From NCBI RefSeq assembly GCF_963082655.1, contig NC_081555.1, positions 175,063,896 to 175,127,895 of the forward strand: DNA of 64,000 bases. Reading direction: 5' to 3'. Position numbers and translations under genes: made by a program. Below are positions 57,520-64,000 of this stretch, piece after piece (position 1 is the first letter of the stretch; every line of letters starts with the position of its first letter). The stretch is from Stomoxys calcitrans. Lineage: Eukaryota > Arthropoda > Insecta > Diptera > Muscidae. The notes beneath the pieces are model-generated. The model was not told the origin of the DNA. It saw only the letters and a program-made list of their open reading frames with translations, and made no database searches.

Positions 57520-57690
57520 CGTCCTGGTAGCCGAGTGCTTGCATTATTAGTGCAGGGGTCGTGGATTCGATTCCCGCCAGAAGCCTTGGTCTGTCGCTGC
57601 TGTGGTATCACAATGGACTTAAAATTGACTAAGTGAGTCTGTAAAGCACTGCCACTCTTACTTAACCTAACCTAGTAAAAAAGAAGACCA
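57520..57690 (+). mobile_element. tRNA-derived SINE family 2, copy
   Basis: Head GGTAGCCGAGTGC (A-box-like) and GGATTCGATTCCC (B box), followed by CCAGAAGCCTTGGTCTGTCG and CTGTGGTATCACAATGGAC. The last two words recur, slightly changed, on the minus strand at 62535-62690. The tail ends near TTAACCTAACCTAG. Confidence 0.7.
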
Positions 57691-58799
57691 AGCAGTTTGT
57701 ATAACACCTAAAATCTTTGAGTTTTACCCAAATCGGATTAGAATTGCATCCTCTCGAGGCTCATACTTTTAAACATGAAACCATTGACTTATCTATAATC
57801 CTAAACGATCAACATGATACAAATAAAATAAAGTTTAATGTGACATTTTATTTCTAGGATAAGAACAACTATTATCAACTCGCAGTAAAAAAGGTAACTT
57901 CCTTCTGGCCGTTTTTTTGAAAGTGTTTTGACTTAAATTTTTCTAATGGCAATACTGCCATCCATCCACATTCATATTTGTCTCTCCGATTGTCTTTGTA
58001 GTGTTACAACGCATTCTCTCGCTGTGTCTGTTGTAAGTGTTTTTGATTTGGTTGCGGTTAACCACTTTTGTAGAATTCACATTTCATTCACGATTTATTT
58101 TCTTAACAAGGTTATGGGTTCTGGGTTTCTGATGTTCGGTTTTTAATATCAAACAAATGCCTTAATACGTTTTTTTTTTTTCATTCTGACGCTACATGAG
58201 TTAATAGTCCCAAGGAAGAGAGATGAAAGCACAAGGCCATCTGTGGCAGACAGAGAGGGAGAGAGTGAAAGAGAGGCAAAGAGAGATAGTGCCATTTACA
58301 CAGAAATGTTGTTATTTTTTCATTGTTATGACAACATGAGCGTGTGTATTTTTAACTGACATTTATTTCCCACAAAGGTAGCTCCCAATGTCCCTGATAA
58401 GCTAATCCTTTGGGAAATTTCTACTCAAGGTCATAGCTTGAATGCAATGCATTCATGAAATTGCAACATTTCCATGAAACGTGAAAACGGAAACTTGACA
58501 ACTTGTCATTGAAAATTTTTAATGTAACTACAATTTGGCAAATTTTCACACGATAGCATTAAAGTGCCTTGGCGTGTGGCTGCAATAATAGAATGCCAAA
58601 AATATCCTTGAGGGAGACGTCCTATAAATATCTCTGAATAAAAAAATGCATAGTACAATTCTAAGCAGAACAATGAAGTAATGACATAAGAAAGGAAGTA
58701 AAATGGAAAAACAGGCAACAAGTAGCAATGAAATGGCGGGCCGTTACGATTTAGAAACAAGAAGTTGGCGCCGCATAGTAACTCGAGAGATCTGAGATA

Positions 58800-59180
58800 T
58801 AAAGTATCCGATTTGGATTATTCTTGAAACGATCGTGGGAAGTCGTAACAGAACAATACGTGCAAAATCAGCCCAATCGAATAATGCAATAATTGCACCT
58901 TCTGGGTTCTCAAGAAGTTAAGTCGAAGGAATACCTTATAGTGCAGCTATATCCAAATCCGAACCGATATTTCCTATTTACAAATTCCAACGAACTACAT
59001 CAATAAGAAGTGACTATGCAAAATTTAGAGCGGCTGGCCTTACGGACGGAAATGGGTAGATCGACCTGAAATATAAAGATGATCAAGAATATACACTTTA
59101 TGTGGTCGCAGATCAATATTTGGAGGTGATGAAAACGGAAAGAGTAGATTAGTATACCCCTACTTTATGGTAGTGAGCAT
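58800..59180 (+). repeat. Decayed core family 2 element end
   Basis: Units with GCAGCTATATCCAAATCCGA and GGTTCTCAAGAAGTTAAG, then a degraded ACGGACGG block, AAGATGATCAAGAATATACA and an end B of the form TATACCCCTACTTTATGGTA (59152). Confidence 0.65.
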
Positions 59181-59816
59181 AAAAACACGTGGGTGTAAGC
59201 GAATCCAGATTTTTAGAAGCCAGAGTATAATACGGAAATTCTACCAAGGTATTAGCCACATCTTCTGTACATCTATCTTGCTCGTCCAAGAAAAAGTTCC
59301 ACTTTACAGGGTAGCTGATATGAATTGTTATCAAGCTCACGCTGGTTTGTTCCTTAAACTAGTAATGACGGCTGCATGCTAGCTCTTTATATTGTTTACA
59401 AGCCACCAAAAGCAATTGCTTCTGAGTTTATTTAAAAATAAAGTTATTCGTGATAGAGTTCAAACGTAAGAGAGCGATTGGGTTATATTTGACTGAAAAT
59501 CACAACTGGCTATTGATGGCGAACTCATACATCTCAAAGTGAACAAAATGTTTGTGTACCACAAAAGCGTTATAATGGTACTGGAAGCGTTGCCGAACGC
59601 AATAGCGTTGATCCAAAAATACTGCAAAAACATCTGAAATGGTTCGGCGAGTGAAGGCTTAAATTCAACGAAATCCCCACCTTAGTGGCAATTAAATGGC
59701 TTAAGCAAAGGAGTTGCTGGCCATTACATGACCGTGGTGAACTTCCGAACATCGTGTCCCCTGATGAGAAAACAATGAGCAATTCGTGAACTCCGGGTGT
59801 GATCGTGTTTACTTAA

Positions 59817-61563
59817 CCCTTTGAGGATGAATGGAACATATATGTCGGTGTATTTTTCAAAATCTGCATTAAATTAATAGAGAACCATAAGGGAGTGGGA
59901 TATATAGGTAGCATGTTTTTTTTATACCCACCATCGAAAGATGGGGGTATATTAATTTTGTCATTCCGTTTGCAATACATCGAAATATCCTTTTCTGACC
60001 CTATAAAGTATATATTCTTGATCAGCGTAAAAATCTAAGACGATCAAGCCATGCCCGTCCGTCTGACTTTTGAAATCACGCTACAGTCTTTAAAAATAGA
60101 ATTATTGAGCTCGAAGATTGGCTATATCGGACTGTATCTTGATATAGGCCCCATATAGACCAATCCGCCGATTTAGAGTCTTAGGCCGACAAAATCAACA
60201 TTTATTATCCGATTTTGCTGAAATTTGGGACAGTGAGTTGTGTTAGGCCACTCGATATCCTTTTTAATTTAGCCCAGATCAATCCAGATTTGGATATAGC
60301 TGCCATATAGACCAATCTCTCGATTTAAGGGCTTGGGTCCATAAAAGGCGCATTTATTTTTCGATGTCGCCGAAATTCGGGACAGTGAGTAAAGTTGGAC
60401 CCTTCGGAACCCTTTGCAATATGGCACAGATCGGTCCAGATTTGGATATAGCTGCCAAATAGACCGATCGCTCGATTTAAGGTCTTGGGCCCATTAAAGG
60501 CGCATTTATTATCCTTTTAAAATATTATTATTATTTTGCTAAAATTTAGGACAGTTAGTTGCCCTTCGTTAGGCCCTTCGATATCCTTCTTCTATTTGGC
60601 CTAGATCGGTCCAGATTTGGATATAGCTAGGAGCATTTATTGTCCGATTTCGCCGAAATTTGGGACAGTGAGTTGCGTTAGGTTCTTCGACAACTTTCTT
60701 CTATTTGGCCCAAATCGGATCAAATTTGGATATAGCTGCCATATAGACCGTTCTATCGATTTAAGGTTTTGGGACCATAAACGGCGCATTAATTGTCCGA
60801 TTTCGCCGAAATTTGGGACAATAAGTTGCGTTAAGTTCTTCGACAACTTTCTGCAATTTGGCCAAGATCGGATCATATTTGTATATAGCTGCCATATAGA
60901 CCAATCTCTTGATTTAGGGTTTTGGGCCGATAAAAGGTGCATTTAATAGCTGATTTCGCCGAAATTTGGAACAGTGAGTTGTGTTAGGCCCTTCGACAGC
61001 CCTCTTCAATTTGGCCCAAATCGATTCAGATTTGGATACAGCTTCCATATATACCGATCTCTCGATTTAAAGTCTTGGCTTCGTAAAAGGTGCATTTATA
61101 ATCCGATTTCGCTGAAATTTGACACAGTGACTTATGTAAGACTTTTCGACATCCGTGTCGTATATGCCTCAGATCGGTCTATATTAGGATATGGCTACCT
61201 AAAAGACAAATATTTTGCTCTACAAAATTGAACAATGTGACTTGTACTTATTGGACCAGTCAATCAATATTCGTGTCGAATTTGGCCCAAATCTGACCAT
61301 ATTTCGTTAAAGCTGCTATGTGGGCGTTAATTATGCATTTTTCACCGGATTATGACGTGAGGTGGTTTACATGTATACCCGAGGTATTTGATATCCAAAG
61401 TTCAGCCCGGCCGAACTTAACGCCTTTCTACATGTTTTTCATAAAAGTTGCAAACATTTGTACCACTTTGGCGACACTTTATTTTAGTAAAGGGTATCAT
61501 TCTTAGTACGAATAACTTATGCAATAAAATCATATCTTTATCGAGCGATTCGTCCTCAAAGGG
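59817..61563. mobile_element. piggyBac-like non-autonomous element with TTAA target
   Basis: TTAA at 59813-59816 and 61564-61567 flanks inverted termini CCCTTTGAGGAYGAAT (59817 and the complement ending 61563). TTAA duplication with CCCTTT-type ends is the piggyBac signature. Outside a repeat element inserted into it (59925-61430), only about 240 bp remains, with no coding sequence, so it was a MITE. Excising it rejoins the Tc1-like frame. Confidence 0.72.
59925..61430 (-). repeat. Hairpin-ended tandem-core element, core family 1, inside the piggyBac-like MITE
   Basis: End B (ATACCCACCATCGAAAGATG, 59932) is at the left, followed by CCATGCCCGTCCGTCTGAC and about eight core units (CTGCCATATAGACC, GCGCATTTATT, CCGAAATTTGGGACAGTGAG). 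The end-A hairpin GTTCAGCCCGGCCGAAC is at 61400. Both termini are present, so this is a whole element in a datable nest. Confidence 0.8.
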
Positions 61564-62244
61564 TTAACCGATTACACGTTCTAGAATTCAACCCTAAGAA
61601 TGGCCAGCCGAAGTAATTTTCCAACCCCCGATAACCGCTCTCCAATCGTTTTCATCGAAACGTACGCAAACTTTTCGGTAGTAGAGCATGGACGTAGCAG
61701 CAAGACGTCACCGTCACATAAAGCACGTGTAAACCAAGAACAGCTAAAAAATCCTGTTCAACACTTCATTTCGTTCACACAGTGGCTATTCAAATCGTCG
61801 ATTGCCAATCCGATTACTTTTCTATTGGTGCCATATTAGAGACCAAGGACTAAAAAAATATGCCAATATGGATGCGTTGAAGAAAGCCATTGTATGGGAA
61901 TGGGCCAAAATGCCGGCATATTATATTAGTAGAGCTTGGTCATATCGAGCAAAAGCGAATGGATTTTGATATGTAGATAACAACTTACGCATAAAAAACG
62001 TGGTAATTTGAATTGGTAAGATTTCGTGCTAGGTGCCCTGTAGATTAGTGTTTCTTTGAAGACTTGTCTGCATGTCTAAGTGAGTCTGATAGCAGATTGC
62101 CTTAAAATCTAACCTGACCACTTAATTAAACATCAAACCTATGACAATCTGACAAAGAAGGAAATCTTGTAACAGATAACAGAGTGTGCTGAGATAGTTA
62201 TAGTTGGTATGCGATAGTTAGTACGCAGAACCGTTTACAATACG

Positions 62245-62455
62245 GAGTGAATACCACCTACTTATAATGAGCTCAGTGTAGCAGTAGCACGGTTGAAAAA
62301 CAACAATGCAGCAGAAGCCGACTGGTTGCCTGGTGAACTATTTAAGACTGGAGGCGACACGCTGAGGTTGGCGTATCTACCTGATGTTTGGAACTTCAAC
62401 ATACTATGTCCTGTATTCAAGAAAGAAGACAAGGCAATATACGCCAACCCATCGC
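62245..62455 (+). mobile_element. LINE reverse transcriptase fragment
   Basis: SVAVARLKNNNAAEADWLPG then ELFKTGGDTL and DVWNFNILCPVFKKED match the finger region of LINE RTs (the AGADGLPAELFK-type motif). About 25 residues between the two parts appear deleted. It stops before the catalytic motifs. The clade is not determined. Confidence 0.65.
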
Positions 62456-62534
62456 ACAGAAAAAAACGAGGTATGCAATTGCATGATGACTTCTATAAGG
62501 ACTTTCAATTGACATTTTATGTATGGTCCGAGTA

Positions 62535-62690
62535 GGTCCATTAGAATCTATTTTCAAAATAGACTAACTTAGAATATTTCATTGGGATGTCACAGTAGCG
62601 AAAGACCAGGCCTCTGGTGAAAATCAAACCCACGACTCCCACACGGGTAATGCCAGCATGCTACCAACTCAGTTACCGGGGTGACCATAA
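62535..62690 (-). mobile_element. tRNA-derived SINE family 2, copy
   Basis: In antisense: GGTCACCCCGGTAACTGAGT (head), GTGGGTTTGATTTTCACC (B-box region), CCAGAGGCCTGGTCTTTCG and CTGTGACATCCCAATGAA, parallel to the copy at 57520. Confidence 0.65.
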
Positions 62691-63672
62691 GCAAAACTTT
62701 CTTTGACATAGACATTTTGACAAACTTTCTTCGATGAAAAATGTCGTCCACTTTAGTTATAAAAATGGAATTTCAATAAAAAGCGGCGACGCATTTAAAA
62801 AAAAAAACAATTCTGTATAATTCAATAACAATTCATTAAATATTATCAATTATTTAAAATATTTAATTTTAAAGCCATTGTTTTTTTCATTTTAATGCCC
62901 AATGGAACAACAGGTTGTTGAACGACAACGTAAAATAATTACGTTGTTTTCAATGATGATTTATTGAAGAAGCTTCAAATACTGTGCTGACTTTGCAAGC
63001 CAAAGAAAAAAATTAAAAACGGCCTCATGCAAGAAAAAGATAATTTAATAATAAGAAGAAGAACAACAACAAAATTGAGGAAAATTAAAACGAATACAAT
63101 TTCCAACTAAATTAAAATGAAATTTAGAAGAACACACACAACTATGTGGCAGCCAACGCGGTGAGGAGTATGTTTGGGGCGACCAATGATGGGGATCATG
63201 ATATGTGGCTGTCATGGATAATGTGACGACGTCTACGATGATGAATGTCATCATCAAGATCATGACAATGATTTGAAAATCAACAGATGGTTAGGTTTCA
63301 CGGCCCACGGTCTTTGGAAATGAAAGGAGAAAAAATGTGTCTACAAAAAAAAACAAAAACTCATTGGGGAAAGGAAAAAAGAGTTCAGGGAATTTTATGC
63401 CATAGACAAGGCACTCAAAGGTTTTATATTTTCTTAAGAGGTTTTAAGTTCCCCACTTGAGAGTTATGTTGTCTGAAAGTGGGACATCGAACAAGAAAAC
63501 CCTAACGTAAAAACTCTTTTGATTTTTGTTTTCGTGTTTTGCTTAATTTTTTTCAATGCACTTCAATTTTCTTCAATTGTATTTTTTGATATATTTTTTT
63601 TGCTTAATTTTTTTATTTACGTGTTTATTTTGTTTTATTTTCTTGATAATTTTTTTTTTATTCTAACAACAG

Positions 63673-64000
63673 CCGCAATATCCGAGGATAATATGGAAGA
63701 TACGACGCAAACGTCTAAACCGTTGAAAGCCGCGAAACAAACTAAAACTCAAAGCCAGCCAAACAACCGACGAAGTGCTGAAGCAGCACCACCACCATCG
63801 ACAACACACAACAACACTGTCAAGAGTGGGGCGGCCTACAGAACAGCTGCGGCAGCGTATGCCGACAACAACGAAGATGTTGATGACGACAACAGCTCCA
63901 ATATAATTAACAACAACAGCAACAAAATGGGTAAAAGTAACAACAATTATATGAATCGCAATAACAACAACACGAATACTGTTAGGCAAAATAACAGCAG
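63673..64000 (+). CDS. Second coding exon (partial) of the unidentified protein
   Basis: Begins after the acceptor CTAACAACAG. Together with the G from exon 1 it gives codon GCC, then GCA ATA TCC, and the frame stays open for 109 codons to the window end. The product starts AAISEDNMEDTTQTSKPLKA, followed by a Lys/Gln/Pro-rich part, an Ala-rich part (AYRTAAAAYAD), an acidic DVDDDN cluster and an Asn-rich tail. This is a low-complexity, probably disordered region of the kind found in fly regulatory proteins. The continuation lies outside the window. Confidence 0.68.

Larger units (their letters stand above)
59440..61990 (+). pseudogene. Tc1-like transposase relic, copy B, split by a TTAA insertion
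   Basis: The left part (59440-59816) reads KRYNGTGSVAERNSVDPKIL after repair by eye of one shift, then HDRGELPNIVSPDEK, the region of the first catalytic Asp. The right part (61564-61990) resumes with RLHVLEFNPKNGQPK and later ANMDALKKAIVWEWAKMPA and IEQKRMDFDM. Copy A reads LNRAHLREFEPTNGLPK at the junction, so the two halves were once continuous at TTTACTTAACCGA. Multiple stops make it dead. Confidence 0.65.
56103..63672 (+). other. 7.57-kb intron packed with repeats
   Basis: Bounded by GTAAGT (56103) and TTTTTATTCTAACAACAG (ending 63672). It holds an (AAAAT)n microsatellite, two family 2 SINEs, tandem-core blocks, a Tc1-like relic with a piggyBac-like insertion, and an RT fragment. Intervals 57700-58800 and 62700-63660 show nothing else I can support, apart from a purine-rich GAGAG tract at 58251-58285. 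Confidence 0.6.

Noticed and set aside
63663..63989. 108-codon minus-strand ORF rich in Val/Ile/Phe
   Set aside because: It is the antisense shadow of the Asn-rich exon, whose splice phase and composition are better supported.

Overview
The window looks like nuclear DNA of a higher (calyptrate) fly, probably a muscid of the Musca/Stomoxys/Haematobia type. The grounds are an AT-rich background, an intact jockey-type retrotransposon, a LIM exon closest in memory to the Drosophila paxillin-locus LIM-only protein, and very abundant degenerate tandem repeats with motifs such as TATATGGCAGCTATATCC. The species assignment is inference; no search was run. There is no sign of bacterial or organellar DNA.

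Host genes are few. One 219-bp exon on the minus strand (13071-13289) encodes a complete LIM domain and the start of a second. A second gene on the plus strand is represented by a first coding exon (55925-56102), a 7.57-kb intron and the start of an Asn/Ala-rich second exon (63673 to the window end). Splice phases of the two exons agree. I do not recognise this second gene.

Most of the rest is layered mobile DNA. At 230-6085 an intact 4.7-kb jockey element (701-5445, minus strand) sits inside a decayed LINE that carries an RNase H domain. Decayed LINE pieces of several clades lie at 14118-16053, 16080-16730, 34290-35160, 50530-51765 and 62245-62455. DNA transposons include a truncated mariner (43316-44232) with two MITEs derived from the same family (12137-12370, 25991-26227), a fold-back Tc1/mariner derivative (23777-24383), two Tc1-like transposase relics (6500-7740, 59440-61990), and a piggyBac-like TTAA element (59817-61563) inserted into the second of these. 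A tRNA-derived SINE family of about 300 bp has eight copies, several with clear target duplications. A second SINE family has two copies.

The most striking component is a superfamily of 0.7-2-kb blocks at 7771, 10905, 21500, 22300, 28670, 31395, 35245, 36868, 39728, 46256, 48493, 54360 and 59925, plus fragments. They share a skeleton: an ACAAGTAAA-type leader, a GC-rich hairpin (GTTCGGC..GCCGAAC or AGTCGG..CCGACT), a core of degenerate units of about 150 bp, a GACAGACGGACGGACATGGC-type block and, in two of the three families, a final hairpin of the form TATACCCCC..GGGGGTATA. At least three unrelated core sequences occur within this one skeleton. No coding capacity is visible. This is the best candidate here for an under-described system.
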